Below are positions 45,898-57,479 of a stretch of DNA of 64,000 nucleotides, one piece after another (the stretch's first letter is position 1; each line of letters starts with the position of its first letter). Where the stretch lies: NCBI RefSeq assembly GCF_007828955.1, contig NZ_VIVR01000001.1, forward strand, positions 2,914,001-2,978,000, given 5' to 3'. The notes under the pieces were generated by a model that saw only the letters and a program-made list of their open reading frames with translations, did no database searches and had not been told where the DNA came from. The position numbers were made by a program, and so were the translations under genes. Source of the stretch: Kitasatospora atroaurantiaca (GTDB lineage: Bacteria > Actinomycetota > Actinomycetes > Streptomycetales > Streptomycetaceae).

Positions 45898-46133
45898 GAT
45901 CACCGCCACGGCCGGGGGACACCGGTCGTCGGGGGTACGAATTTTTCCCGCCCGGGCGTGGTTGACCTGGGCAGGCGTGCCGGTGTGTGATGACACACGC
46001 AGTTCACGCCAGTGTCACCGACGATCTGCTCGGCTGTCCCCCACCGGCATGGCGCGGCTGTCGGCCGCCATCCCGGCCGTCCTGCTGCCATGGAGGGGGT
46101 CCGGGCGCTCGGGATCTCACTGCTGGAGAATCG

Positions 46134-48086
46134 ATGTCCAACCCCCGTCCGGCCCGACGGATCCTGCGCGGCGTGAAGCGAAGGGCCCGCAGGCTCCTGG
46201 TGACGCTGCGGGTACTGCCTCCGGTCGTCCCCGCCGCGCCGAAGCCGGTGGAGCCGGAGCCGGAGCCGGTCGACCCCCTGCACGAACGCGAGGAGCAGCT
46301 CCTGTCGGTGCTGCCCGAGGTCGTGCGGCACCAGGACCGACTGGCCGAGGTGCGTGACGACGTTCTCTCCGGCGAGGCGTTCCGGCTGAACTTCCAGGAG
46401 GTCGCCGAGGTCCTGGAGAGCGCGGGCGTGGCCTTCGCGCCGGTGCCGGACGGGCGGGTGCGGCACCGGGTCGCCATCCACCCCGGCGCACGTGCGGACG
46501 TCCTGGCGCTCTGCGCGAAGAGCTTCGCCGGCCGGCCGGTGTACGCGGACCTGCTGGGCCACGACGTGACGCTGCGCACCGTGCTGGCCGAGGATCTGCC
46601 CGAGGCGGTGGCGACTCTCGAGGCCGAGTGGGACTCCGGAGAGGACGAGTCGGACGAGGCCACGTCGGCCGAGGTCTCAGGCGAGGCCTCCGACGAGTCC
46701 GCCCCGGACGGTGCGGAGGACTCCGGCCTCGATGGCGAAGAGGCTCCGGCGGCCGACCGGATTCCGCCCGTCGTGGTCAAGGGCATCCGGATCTACCGGC
46801 CGATCGTGACCAGCGGCCGCAGCCTGCTCTACGGGGCCGGCCACGGCTGCGACGTGGAGTTCTGGGACGCCGCCACCACGCAGGGCGCGGTCGCCTCGAT
46901 CAGCGAGACGCCCTTCGGCTGGTGGGTCCCCTCGCTGGAGCCGACCAGCGTCATCCGGATCGGCGACCGGGACTACCCCGCCCCCGAGGCCTTCACCCGG
47001 ACCCTGCTGGACGACGTCGACTTCCCCGTGGACGCGGTCATCACCTGGGTCGACGACAGCGACCCCGACTGGCAGCGGCGCCGCGCCGAGGCCAGGGCGG
47101 CCCGCCTCGCGCAGGCCGGCGAACCGGCCGCGACCGACACCCCGCAGGTCGAGGGGGACGACGAGGAGCGCTTCCACAACCGGGACGAGCTGCGCTACTG
47201 CCTGCGCGCCATCGCGATGTACGCGCCGTGGATCCGCCACGTCTTCCTGGTGACGGACGATCAGACCCCGGACTGGCTGGACACGTCCAAGCCGGGCATC
47301 ACCGTGGTCTCCCACCGCGAGCTGTTCACCGACCCCTCCGCTCTGCCGGTGTTCAACTCGCACGCGATCGAGACCCAGTTCCACCGCATCGCCGGGCTCT
47401 CCGAGCACTTCCTCTACTTCAACGACGACGTCTTCCTCGGCAGGCCGCTCCGGCCCGAGGACTTCTTCCGGGGCAACGGCAGCTCCCAGCTGTTCCACGA
47501 CGGCCGGATCATCCCGCCGGGCGAGCCGGCCCCGCAGGACGACGAGTACGTCGCGTCCCAGAAGAACACCCGGGCGCTCCTGGAGCGCGAGCACGGCCGG
47601 TCGTTCACCAACGTCCTGGCGCACACCCCGCACGCCCTGCGGCGGAGTGTGCTGGCCGAGGTCGCCGCCCGCTACTCCACCGAGCTGGCGGCCACCGTCC
47701 GCTCCGCCTTCCGGTCCCGCCACGACCTCGCGCCGGTCACGCTCAGCAGCCACCTCGCCTACCTGACCGGCCGGGCCGTGATCGGCCGGATCGGACACAC
47801 CTACGTCGACGTCGACCGCTACTCCGGGCTCGACCAGCTGCCCACGCTGCTCGCCGAGCGCTCGACCGACACCTTCTGCCTCAACGACGGGCATCTCGAC
47901 GGGGTGCCCAGGGACCATCAGCACCGGGCCGTGGTCGGGTTCCTCCAGGGCTACTACCCCGTGGCCGGGCCGTTCGAGAAGACGCCGCCGGCGCCGGTCA
48001 GCGTGCCGGCCGCCCCGGAGACGGAGGAAGCGGTGGAGACGGCACAGCCGACGGAGGACGCGGACGCCCACAGCGTCACCGTCTAG
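46134..48086 (+). CDS. Stealth-family sugar-phosphate transferase
   Basis: 650 residues from the ATG at 46134 with GGAG seven bases upstream. The four Stealth regions are in order: CR1 DAVITWVDDSDPDW near 299-312, CR2 FHNRDELRYCLRAI near 346-385, CR3 NSHAIETQFHRIAGL with YFNDDVFLG near 405-437, and CR4 FCLNDGH near 581. These proteins resemble GlcNAc-1-phosphotransferases and make sugar-phosphate (phosphodiester) linkages in capsules. The N-terminal 280 residues are an actinobacterial extension with a Pro/Glu run and an Asp/Glu/Ser-rich linker (about 160-205). C-terminal tail is acidic and disordered. Confidence 0.93.
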   Translation: MSNPRPARRILRGVKRRARRLLVTLRVLPPVVPAAPKPVEPEPEPVDPLHEREEQLLSVLPEVVRHQDRLAEVRDDVLSGEAFRLNFQEVAEVLESAGVAFAPVPDGRVRHRVAIHPGARADVLALCAKSFAGRPVYADLLGHDVTLRTVLAEDLPEAVATLEAEWDSGEDESDEATSAEVSGEASDESAPDGAEDSGLDGEEAPAADRIPPVVVKGIRIYRPIVTSGRSLLYGAGHGCDVEFWDAATTQGAVASISETPFGWWVPSLEPTSVIRIGDRDYPAPEAFTRTLLDDVDFPVDAVITWVDDSDPDWQRRRAEARAARLAQAGEPAATDTPQVEGDDEERFHNRDELRYCLRAIAMYAPWIRHVFLVTDDQTPDWLDTSKPGITVVSHRELFTDPSALPVFNSHAIETQFHRIAGLSEHFLYFNDDVFLGRPLRPEDFFRGNGSSQLFHDGRIIPPGEPAPQDDEYVASQKNTRALLEREHGRSFTNVLAHTPHALRRSVLAEVAARYSTELAATVRSAFRSRHDLAPVTLSSHLAYLTGRAVIGRIGHTYVDVDRYSGLDQLPTLLAERSTDTFCLNDGHLDGVPRDHQHRAVVGFLQGYYPVAGPFEKTPPAPVSVPAAPETEEAVETAQPTEDADAHSVTV

Positions 48087-48265
48087 GAGGCCGGCCGCCG
48101 CCCGGGACAGCCCCACGGGCGGCGGAAGCCTCTCCGACTCGTCCCGCTAGAGTTTGCGTCACGCCAGCTCGCCGCTGCGCCGGTGCCCGGGTCCCGTCCG
48201 GCACAGCCGGGCCAGGAGCCGGGCCGATCCCCATGACCTGCCGCTCACCCGTACGGAGGACCGTC

Positions 48266-49906
48266 GTGCCCGACGCCGCGCCGCGCCGCCCCGCCAGAGC
48301 CCTGCCCGGACTGCACCGGGCACCCGTGATGTGGCGGCTGCCGCTCGGTGTGCTGGCGGGCACCCAGGCGATCTGGCTGTTCTGGTGGGCCGCCTTCCAC
48401 CCGGGCCTGATCAGCTACGACTCGGTGATGTACACCTGGCAGGTCACCACCGGGAACTGGACCTCCGACCACTCGGTGCTCTACGACGCCCTGGTCTGGG
48501 TCACGCTGCACCTGCCGGGCCGGTTCGCGCTGCTCACCCTGCTGCAGACCACCGCGATGTCGGCCGCCCTGGCGTACGCCTGCGTGGCGATGCGCGATCT
48601 GGGAGTGCGGGCCCGGTGGAGCGTTCCCGCCGCGCTCGCGGTGGCGGCCCTGCCTCCCACCGGGACGGTCGTCGTGTTCGTCTGGAAGGACGTGCCGTTC
48701 TACATATGCGCGGTGCTGGTCTTCGCCGCCACCGCGCGGCTGGTCGCGGGGCGCAAGCGACCGCGGTTGAGCGGCCGGCGGGGGCTGCGGCCCGGCTCGG
48801 TCCGGTTCGACCTCGCGGTGCTCACGGTCGGCCTGCTCGGCCTCGGACTCTTCCGTAACAACGGCCTCGGCCTCGCGCTGCTCGCCAGCGCGGCACTGGT
48901 CATCGCCCTGCCCGGGCAGCGGATCAAGCTCGGCTCGCTGACCGCGGCCACGGTGCTGATCCCGCTGGTCGCCCAGCTGTGGCTCTACCCCGCCCTGGGT
49001 GTCAAGCAGCCGCCGTCGGACTCGGTGTTCGCCCTGAACTACTCGGATGTCGCGGTCGCGTACCAGCAGGCGCCGTCGCTCTTCAGCCCCGCCGACATCG
49101 CCGTGCTGGAGCGGGTCGCACCGCTGAGCACCTGGCAGCAGGGCGCCAACTGCCACTCCGCCGACCTGCTCACCAACAGCTGGGCGCCGTTCGACCACGC
49201 CGCCGCCGAGCGGTACAGCGGGCAGCTGATGGGCCTGTGGACCAAGGTGCTGAAGCAGCGCCCGGACGTCATCGTCGGCGCCCGGATCTGCCGCGGCCAC
49301 ATCGCCTGGGCCCCGACCTCCGACCGGGGCGCGGCCGGTGCCACCACCCAGCTCCCCTACCTCGGCACCCCCGCGGACCTCTGGGGCTGGGCCTCCCCCG
49401 CCTCCACCGGCGATCCCAAGGCGGGCAGGATCTCCCCGAACGGCAAGATGGCCGGCAGCCCCTACCTGCCCGACTTCGCCACCCACCCGCTCTCGACCAC
49501 CGCGCACAAGGCCGCGCTGTGGCTGAACAACCTCTTCCGGGTGCCGCAGCTCGACTGGCTGTTCTGGCGCGGCGCGACCTGGTGCTACCTGATCTACGCG
49601 GCGCTGGCCTGCTACGCCATCGGGCGCCGGCGGCCCGCGGTCTACGCCCTCGCGGGGCTGCTGGTCGGGCAGCAGCTGACGGTGCTCGCCGCCAACCCGG
49701 TGGAGAGCTACCGGTACGTCGCCGCCCCGCTGTTCATCGGCCCGTTCTGCCTGGGCCTGATCGCCGCCCGCCGGGAATCCTCGGGCACGGCACCTGTGCC
49801 GGCACCGGAGAACCGCTCCGACCTGCACCGGGAACACCCGGACCGGAACGGGAACCGCGCGGCCGGCACCGCCGCCACGCGGGCGCCGCAGTCCGTTCGG
49901 CTCTGA
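48266..49906 (+). CDS. Polytopic membrane protein (DUF6020-like)
   Basis: 546 residues from a GTG at 48266 with GGAGGA seven bases upstream; an ATG at 48233 lacks one. About 10-12 membrane helices; a conserved first loop FHPGLISYDSVMYTWQVTTGNW with DHSVLYDAL, and later loops with SDSVFALNYSDVAVAYQQ and YLPDFATHPL. It resembles DUF6020-type GT-C-like proteins of actinobacterial and firmicute surface-polymer loci. Two Cys (ANCHSAD, RICRGH) could form an outside disulfide. Last gene of the glycopolymer region on this strand; converges two bases from the phosphoesterase gene. Confidence 0.78.
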   Translation: MPDAAPRRPARALPGLHRAPVMWRLPLGVLAGTQAIWLFWWAAFHPGLISYDSVMYTWQVTTGNWTSDHSVLYDALVWVTLHLPGRFALLTLLQTTAMSAALAYACVAMRDLGVRARWSVPAALAVAALPPTGTVVVFVWKDVPFYICAVLVFAATARLVAGRKRPRLSGRRGLRPGSVRFDLAVLTVGLLGLGLFRNNGLGLALLASAALVIALPGQRIKLGSLTAATVLIPLVAQLWLYPALGVKQPPSDSVFALNYSDVAVAYQQAPSLFSPADIAVLERVAPLSTWQQGANCHSADLLTNSWAPFDHAAAERYSGQLMGLWTKVLKQRPDVIVGARICRGHIAWAPTSDRGAAGATTQLPYLGTPADLWGWASPASTGDPKAGRISPNGKMAGSPYLPDFATHPLSTTAHKAALWLNNLFRVPQLDWLFWRGATWCYLIYAALACYAIGRRRPAVYALAGLLVGQQLTVLAANPVESYRYVAAPLFIGPFCLGLIAARRESSGTAPVPAPENRSDLHREHPDRNGNRAAGTAATRAPQSVRL

Positions 49907-49908
49907 GC

Positions 49909-50486
49909 TCAGCCGCCGAGGCGGGGGCTCGGCCCCCGCCCGAAGGCGTACGTCCGCCAGGGCCGCCAGACCTCGTCCGGGCCGAAGCGGGAGAGGCTGA
50001 AGGCCGGGACGTCGAAGGCGGCGTGGAAGGAGCGGGCCTTCTCGTAGGCCTCGTCGAGGATCTCCTCGGCGAGGCCGTGGGCGACGGTCACGTGCGGGTG
50101 GTACGGGAAAGCCAGCTCGCGTGCGAGCGGGCCCGAGCGGACCGCCGCCTCCAGTGCGCGGCACTCCTGGGCGCCCTCCTCCACCCGGACGAACACCACC
50201 GGGGAGACGGGGCGGAAGGTGCCGCTGCCCTGCAGCAGCATCCGGAAGGCGGGGTGGGCCGCGGCGACGGCCGTCAGGTGCGCCTCGACCTCGGGGAGCA
50301 GGGCCGCCGGGATCTCGGTCGGCGGCAGCAGGGTGACGTGCGTCGGTATCGAGCGGGCGAGCGGGTCGCCGTGCCCGGCGCGGGTGTCCTGGATCGCCGT
50401 GCCGTACGGCTCCGGGACGTGGATGGACACGCCGATGGTGACGGCCTCGGGGAGGCCGCCACCACCGGGCGGGGTCGACAGCGGCA

Positions 50487-50487
<1 letters not shown>
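49909..50487 (-). CDS. 2H phosphoesterase / 2'-5' RNA ligase family protein
   Basis: 192 residues from an ATG at 50487 that overlaps the trpS stop by one base (TGATG). The two HxT motifs are HVTLLPP (near 51) and HVTVAHG (near 133), spaced as in LigT/CPDase enzymes, which cleave or form 2',3'- or 2'-5' phosphodiesters in RNA or small nucleotides. The coupling to trpS suggests co-expression with tRNA charging; the actual substrate is not shown. Confidence 0.88.
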
Positions 50488-51569
<1,082 letters not shown>

Positions 51570-52907
51570 TCAGGAAACTTCCGCCCCTGGAGGATCCGAC
51601 AGTGTGACTGCACTCACTCCGGCCGTCCCCGCTGCGGTCACCCGAATCCGCTCGATCCGGCGCCCGTCCAGCTTGGCCACCGTGAGCCGTACGCCGTCCT
51701 CGGTCGTCACCTGGTCGCCGTCCTCCGGCAGCTTGCCGAGCGCGCTGACCACGTACCCCGCGACCGTCTCGTACGGGCCCTCGGGCAGGACGACGCCGGT
51801 CTCCTCGGTGAAGTCGGAGAGGTTGAGCAGCCCGTCCAGCTCCATCGCGCCGCCGGCCAGGCGGCGGGTGGCGGTGGTGTCCTGGGCGTCGTACTCGTCC
51901 CGGATCTCGCCGATCACCTCCTCGACCAGGTCCTCCAGGGTGACGATGCCGGCCGTGCCGCCGTACTCGTCCACCACGATCGCCAGGTGATGGCCCTCGC
52001 GGCGCATCTCGCTCATCGCCTCCAGCACCCGCTTGGTGGCCGGCAGCAGCTTGACCGGGCGGGCCAGGTCGCGGACCCGGATGGCCTGCTCGCCTCGCGC
52101 GCCGTACAGGTCGCGGACGTGCACGAAGCCCACGACGGCGTCGTACGAGCCCTCGACCACCGGGTAGCGGGAGTGCGGGGAGGAGCTGGTCTCCTCGCGG
52201 ACGTCGGCGAGCAGACGGTCGGCGTCCAGGAAGGTGACCTCGGTGCGCGGCACCAGCACCTCGCGCAGCTGGCGCTCACCGGCCGCGAAGACCTCGGCGA
52301 TCAGGGCGCGCTCGTCGCTGCCGAGCTCGGTGTTGGCGGCGACCAGGCCGCGCAGCTCCTCGGAGCTCATGCTGCCGCGGCCCGCCTTGGGGTCGCCGCC
52401 GAAGAGCCGGACCATCAGGTTGGTCGAGTGGCCGAGCAGCCAGATCGCGGGGCGCAGCACCACCGACATCACGTCGACCACCGGCGCGGCCAGGACCGCG
52501 ATGGAGTCCGCGCGCTGCAGGCCGATCCGCTTGGGGGTGAGCTCGCCGAGGACCAGCGAGACGTAGCTGATGACGAGGGTGAGCCCGACCAGGGCCACGG
52601 CGTCCGCGACACCCTGGGAGAGCCCGAGGTCGACGAAGACCGGGGCGAGCTTGCCCGCCAGCGTGTCCGCGCCGAAGGCGGCGGACAGGAAGCCCATACA
52701 GGTGACCCCGACCTGGACGGCGGCCAGGAAGCGGTTCGGATCGGCGGCGAGGTGGGCGGCTCGGTCGGCGCCCCGGGTGCCCCGGGCCTCCAGCTCGCGG
52801 ATCTGGCCCTCACGCAGCGAGATCAGCGAGATCTCCGCGACGTTGAAGAGCCCGCCCAGCATGATGAAGACGAGGACGAGCGCGGCATCCCCGAGGGTTT
52901 CGTTCAC
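51570..52907 (-). CDS. CNNM/CorC-type (hemolysin-like) membrane protein with CBS domains
   Basis: 445 residues from a GTG at 52907. Residues 1-190 are a DUF21/CNNM membrane domain with four helices (motifs FNVAEISLISL, QVGVTCMGFLSAAFG, LGELTPKRIGLQ). A CBS pair follows (about 210-345, with VPRTEVTFLDAD and HLAIVVDEYGGTAGIVTLEDLVEEVIGEI in two blocks) and a CorC_HlyC domain ends the protein. Family members are magnesium or cobalt efflux or transport factors; older hemolysin labels are not meaningful here. Confidence 0.93.
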   Translation of the reverse strand: MNETLGDAALVLVFIMLGGLFNVAEISLISLREGQIRELEARGTRGADRAAHLAADPNRFLAAVQVGVTCMGFLSAAFGADTLAGKLAPVFVDLGLSQGVADAVALVGLTLVISYVSLVLGELTPKRIGLQRADSIAVLAAPVVDVMSVVLRPAIWLLGHSTNLMVRLFGGDPKAGRGSMSSEELRGLVAANTELGSDERALIAEVFAAGERQLREVLVPRTEVTFLDADRLLADVREETSSSPHSRYPVVEGSYDAVVGFVHVRDLYGARGEQAIRVRDLARPVKLLPATKRVLEAMSEMRREGHHLAIVVDEYGGTAGIVTLEDLVEEVIGEIRDEYDAQDTTATRRLAGGAMELDGLLNLSDFTEETGVVLPEGPYETVAGYVVSALGKLPEDGDQVTTEDGVRLTVAKLDGRRIERIRVTAAGTAGVSAVTLSDPPGAEVS

Positions 52908-52999
52908 GGTGGGTCAGTGTACGGCTGTGGCCGGACGCCATAACGGCGCCCGGCCACAGACCTCGGTCCACAGATGTCGGGCTGCGGACTTCAGCTGAC

Positions 53000-53992
<993 letters not shown>

Positions 53993-54137
53993 CTACCTAC
54001 TCCAGCAAATCGCCAGGTGCCCCAGGCACGTCGGCGCGCTGGAGCCGAGGATGTTGTCTCGACATCGAGAGAACTGGCGCCAGGCTATCGCACGGTGACC
54101 GGTCGGGGCGCGTACGGGCGTGGCTTCTACGTCACAA

Positions 54138-54172
54138 CGATGCCCTGTCCACAGCCTGTGGACAGGGCATCG
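54138..54172 (-). terminator. Terminator hairpin after the DUF3017 gene
   Basis: 17-bp inverted repeat (cgatgccctgtccacag and its complement) with one central base; the real loop must open a few pairs. It lies 12 bases after the DUF3017 stop on the minus strand. Confidence 0.75.
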
Positions 54173-54183
54173 CCGCGCGGCGG

Positions 54184-54597
54184 TCAGCGGTGCTGGCGCC
54201 CGATGAGCTGGCCGACGTTGTCCAGCAGGGACAGCCGCAGCCACGGGTCGGGCTGCGCCACCAGCGTGAGCAGCACGATCACGCCGCCGAGCAGCGTCAG
54301 CACGCTGACGTCCGTGAAGCGGCTGCGCACCGCCAGCATGCCGACCTCGGGCAGGGTCAGCCGCAGCGCCGCGCCCAGCAGCAGCGCGCCGCCGACCGTC
54401 AGCAGGCCGTACTTGAAATCGCCGAACCAGGTGACGGCGAGCCCTGCGCAGGCCACCGCCAGGACCAGCGTTATCGGCCACTGCCGGACCGGCAGGGCGT
54501 GACCACGGCCCATCGCCGCCGCCGAGCCCTCCGGCGGCAGCGTGCCCGTGGTCTTCACCGGCCGGCGACGCGACCGGCTCACTCGTACGGCGACCAT
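54184..54597 (-). CDS. DUF3017-type small membrane protein
   Basis: 137 residues from the ATG at 54597 with AAGGGA upstream; the longer frame overlaps folD and is less likely. Arg-rich N-terminus, then three hydrophobic helices (LPVRQWPITLVLAVACAGLAV, YGLLTVGGALLLGAALRL, SVLTLLGGVIVLLTLVA). It lies 34 bases after the folD stop and is usually found next to folD in Streptomyces. Function unknown. Confidence 0.85.
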   Translation of the reverse strand: MVAVRVSRSRRRPVKTTGTLPPEGSAAAMGRGHALPVRQWPITLVLAVACAGLAVTWFGDFKYGLLTVGGALLLGAALRLTLPEVGMLAVRSRFTDVSVLTLLGGVIVLLTLVAQPDPWLRLSLLDNVGQLIGRQHR

Positions 54598-54631
54598 GTG
54601 TTCCCTTACCGAGAGAGTGACCGAGAAGGAG

Positions 54632-55486
54632 TCAGCCGGCAGCACGGCGCTCGGCCGCCTCGACGATGTTGTTGAGCAGCATGGCGCGGGTCATCGGGCC
54701 GACGCCACCCGGGTTGGGCGAGATCCACGCCGCCACCTCGGCCACGCGGGGGTCGACGTCGCCGACCACGCCGTTCTCGTCCCGGCTGACACCGACGTCC
54801 AGCACCGCGGCACCCGGCTTGACGTCCTCCGGCTTGATCAGGTGCGGCACACCGGCGGCGGCGACGATGATGTCGGCCTGGCGCAGGTGGGCGGAGAGGT
54901 CCCGGGTGCCGGTGTGGCACAGAGTAACGGTGGCGTTCTCGGTCTTGCGGGTCAGCAGCAGGCCGATCGAGCGGCCGACGGTGACACCGCGGCCGACCAC
55001 GACGACGTTGGCGCCGTCGATCTCGACCTTGTGGCGGCGGAGCAGCTCGACGATGCCGTAGGGGGTGCAGGGCAGCGGGCCCTCGATGCCGAGCGCCAGA
55101 CGGCCGAGCGAGGTGGGGTGCAGGCCGTCGGCGTCCTTGTCCGGGTCCATCAGCTCGAGGACGGTGTTCTGGTCGAGCCCCTTGGGCAGCGGGAGCTGGA
55201 CGATGTAGCCGGTGCAGGTCGGGTCTGCGTTGAGCTCGCGGACCACGGCCTCCACCTCCTGCTGGGTGGCGGTGGCGGGCAGCTCACGCTGGATGGAGGC
55301 GATGCCGACCTCCGCACAGTCGCGGTGCTTGCCGTTGACGTACCAACGGCTGCCCGGGTCGTCGCCGACCAGGACGGTACCGAGGCCGGGGACGATGCCC
55401 CGCTCCTTGAGGGCCGCCACGCGGACGGCGAGTTCGGACTTGATCGCGGCAGCGGTGGCCTTGCCGTCGAGAATCTGGGCAGTCAT
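54632..55486 (-). CDS. folD: Bifunctional methylenetetrahydrofolate dehydrogenase / methenyl-THF cyclohydrolase
   Basis: 284 residues from the ATG at 55486 with AGGAG eight bases upstream. The catalytic Tyr and Lys lie in SRWYVNGKH (about 46-54), QLPLP near 97, the signature [11 protein letters not shown] near 140, and the nucleotide-binding [17 protein letters not shown] near 160. Interconverts methylene-, methenyl- and formyl-tetrahydrofolate with NADP, feeding formyl groups to PurN and PurH, also in this window. Confidence 0.97.
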   Translation of the reverse strand: MTAQILDGKATAAAIKSELAVRVAALKERGIVPGLGTVLVGDDPGSRWYVNGKHRDCAEVGIASIQRELPATATQQEVEAVVRELNADPTCTGYIVQLPLPKGLDQNTVLELMDPDKDADGLHPTSLGRLALGIEGPLPCTPYGIVELLRRHKVEIDGANVVVVGRGVTVGRSIGLLLTRKTENATVTLCHTGTRDLSAHLRQADIIVAAAGVPHLIKPEDVKPGAAVLDVGVSRDENGVVGDVDPRVAEVAAWISPNPGGVGPMTRAMLLNNIVEAAERRAAG

Positions 55487-55756
55487 GGCCCCATTCTCCT
55501 GGATCGCGGAAGGTGTTCCCACCGTGCTGCCACTGCGCCGGCACCGCGCCGCGACAAGGGCGCACGGAGCGTGGCCGCGGCCGATACGGAACGTGGGGCC
55601 CGGGTTGCGGTTGCGCCACAGTTGTGTCCGTGTCATGGGCGCGGCTGGACACGGAGGGTACTGGCGCACAACGATATGGCTGAGCAATCTCTGCTCCCCG
55701 CTACCTGGTGACGGGCAGTCGGAGGCGAGTTCGGGGGAGACCCTCGGGGGAACACA

Positions 55757-56146
55757 GTGAGCAATCCGTACCAGACACCGCCGTCGGACCCGTACGGCGG
55801 TTACGGGCAGCCCCAGCAGCAACAGCCCTACGGCGCGCCGCAGTACCAGCAGCCCGGCTACGGCTACCCGCAGCAGCCGCAGCCGCAGTTCGTACCCAGC
55901 CAGGTGGCCGAGCCGAACTCGTACGCCACCGCATCGGTGGTGCTCGGCTTCATCGCCGTCCTGCTCTCCTGCTTCTACGGCGGCTTCCTCGGGCTGATCG
56001 GCCTGGGCATCGGCATCGCGGGGCTGAACAGGTCGTCCACCACGGGGCTCGGCCGCAATGCGGCGATCGGCGGGATCGCGCTCAACACCCTGGCCGTCCT
56101 GATCTCCATCGGCCTGGTCGTCCTCGTCCTGGTCGCCGCCAAGTAG
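55757..56146 (+). CDS. DUF4190-type membrane protein with Gln/Pro/Tyr-rich N-terminus
   Basis: 129 residues from a GTG at 55757. Residues 1-55 are a disordered Pro/Gln/Gly/Tyr-rich tail with PYG and PGYGYPQQ repeats, as in the RDD protein two genes on. Residues 60-129 form two membrane helices ([25 protein letters not shown] and [21 protein letters not shown]) with the small-residue-rich loop [19 protein letters not shown] of the DUF4190 family. Function unknown. Two bases separate it from the next start. Confidence 0.85.
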   Translation: MSNPYQTPPSDPYGGYGQPQQQQPYGAPQYQQPGYGYPQQPQPQFVPSQVAEPNSYATASVVLGFIAVLLSCFYGGFLGLIGLGIGIAGLNRSSTTGLGRNAAIGGIALNTLAVLISIGLVVLVLVAAK

Positions 56147-56148
56147 CC

Positions 56149-56574
56149 GTGGCCATCACCGATGCGAGTTCCCTGACGGCCCGTTGGCGCCGCTCGGCCG
56201 ACTCCGTCCCGGGTGCACTCATGCGGGTACTGCTGCGCGGCACCGGGGGCCTGGTGGCCGCGGTGGCGGTCGCCCAGCTGCACGACTCGCACGACCCCGG
56301 AGTGCTCTGCCTGCTGCGCCGTTTCACCGGAATACCGTGCCCCGGCTGTGGGAGCACCACGGTCTTCATCGAGGCGGGGCACGGCAATTGGGCGGCCGCG
56401 CTCGCCGCCAACCCGGTCACGGTGGTGGCCGCCGTCGGCCTGCTGGTCGCGCCGCTGGGCCCCGGCCGCTGGTGGTGGAAGCTGCCGAACGGCCGGCGGA
56501 ACGCCCTGATCGGGGCCGCCTTAGCGGCCTCCTGGGTGTGGCAGCTGCACCGTCTCGGTATCTCCCGCCCCTGA
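56149..56574 (+). CDS. DUF2752 membrane protein containing a TTA codon
   Basis: 141 residues from a GTG at 56149. DUF2752 hallmark [21 protein letters not shown] with two Cys, then two or three membrane helices. Leu125 is encoded by TTA (56521-56523), a codon read only by the bldA tRNA in streptomycetes, so translation may be limited to late growth. Probably co-transcribed with the DUF4190 gene. Function unknown. Confidence 0.85.
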   Translation: MAITDASSLTARWRRSADSVPGALMRVLLRGTGGLVAAVAVAQLHDSHDPGVLCLLRRFTGIPCPGCGSTTVFIEAGHGNWAAALAANPVTVVAAVGLLVAPLGPGRWWWKLPNGRRNALIGAALAASWVWQLHRLGISRP

Positions 56575-56717
56575 ATTGTGCGAATTCTGACGGGTATTGA
56601 CGCCCCTCTTGTCAGCCCGTTCCGCTAATGTCCCACCCGGTCGGCATGCTCAACTGCCCGTCCGTCCCAGGATCTTCCTGCATTCCGTCCCATGTCCCAT
56701 CCTGCCCGGAGGCATCG

Positions 56718-57407
56718 ATGAGCTACCCGCCCGACCCGAACAACCCGTACGGCCAGCAGCCCCCGCCGCCGCCCGGCTACGGCTACCCGCAGCAGGCTCC
56801 GCCGCCCGCCCCGGGCTACGGCTACCCCCAGCAGGCCCCACCGCAGGCCCCCGGCTACGGCGCCCCGCAGGGTGGCGGCTACGGCATCCCGCAGCAGCCG
56901 GGCCCGTACGGCAACGCGGCGTACGTGCAGCAGTTCTACGCCGGCTGGGGTTCGCGCGTGGTCGCCCGGATCATCGACCAGTTCACCGTGTTCCTGATCC
57001 CGACGATCCTGCTCGGGATCGGCTACGGGAAGGTGACGGCCGACGCGGTGAACTCGATCAACTCGATCAACACCACGACCGGCACCTACTCCTCCACCCC
57101 CGCCCCCAGCGGCAGCTCGGGCATGGTGTTCTTCCTGATCGGCGGCGTGCTGCAGCTGTGCGCGGTGCTGCTCTTCACCTACCTGCAGGGTGTGAAGGGC
57201 CAGAGCCTGGGCCAGCGCGCGGTCAACATCCGTCTGGTGAGCGAGGCCACCGGCCAGCCCATCGGCTGGGGCATGGCCTTCGTCCGCCAGCTCTGCCACT
57301 TCCTGGACGGCCTGTGCTGCATCGGCTACCTGTGGCCGCTGTGGGACGCCAAGAAGCAGACCTTCGCCGACAAGATCATGAACACCGTGGTCGTCAAGTC
57401 GCAGTAG
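56718..57407 (+). CDS. RDD-family membrane protein
   Basis: 229 residues from the ATG at 56718 with GGAGG six bases upstream. Residues 1-75 are a Pro/Gly/Gln/Tyr-rich cytoplasmic-type tail with repeats of [11 protein letters not shown]. The RDD domain follows: WGSRVVARIIDQF (Arg and Asp of the name), helix TVFLIPTILLGIGYGKV, polar loop, helix SGMVFFLIGGVLQLCAVLLFT, the motif KGQSLGQRAVNIRLV and a final helix pair. Families with RDD domains have been linked to ion or osmolyte transport; substrate unknown. Confidence 0.9.
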   Translation: MSYPPDPNNPYGQQPPPPPGYGYPQQAPPPAPGYGYPQQAPPQAPGYGAPQGGGYGIPQQPGPYGNAAYVQQFYAGWGSRVVARIIDQFTVFLIPTILLGIGYGKVTADAVNSINSINTTTGTYSSTPAPSGSSGMVFFLIGGVLQLCAVLLFTYLQGVKGQSLGQRAVNIRLVSEATGQPIGWGMAFVRQLCHFLDGLCCIGYLWPLWDAKKQTFADKIMNTVVVKSQ

Positions 57408-57422
57408 TTCTTCAGTAGTTGT

Positions 57423-57474
57423 AACGCCTGAGGGCCCGTACTCCGGATCTCCGGAGTACGGGCCCTCAGGCGTT
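57423..57474. terminator. Very strong bidirectional terminator (24-bp perfect stem)
   Basis: Arms 57423-57446 and 57451-57474 are perfectly complementary with an ATCT loop. It ends the rightward RDD gene and the leftward purH gene. Confidence 0.92.
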
Positions 57475-57479
57475 CGTGC

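Noticed and set aside
42130..45996. 1288-residue minus-strand open frame
   Set aside because: Antisense to the GT2/TagF fusion gene, whose plus-strand frame carries all catalytic motifs. Long empty frames are expected at this GC content.
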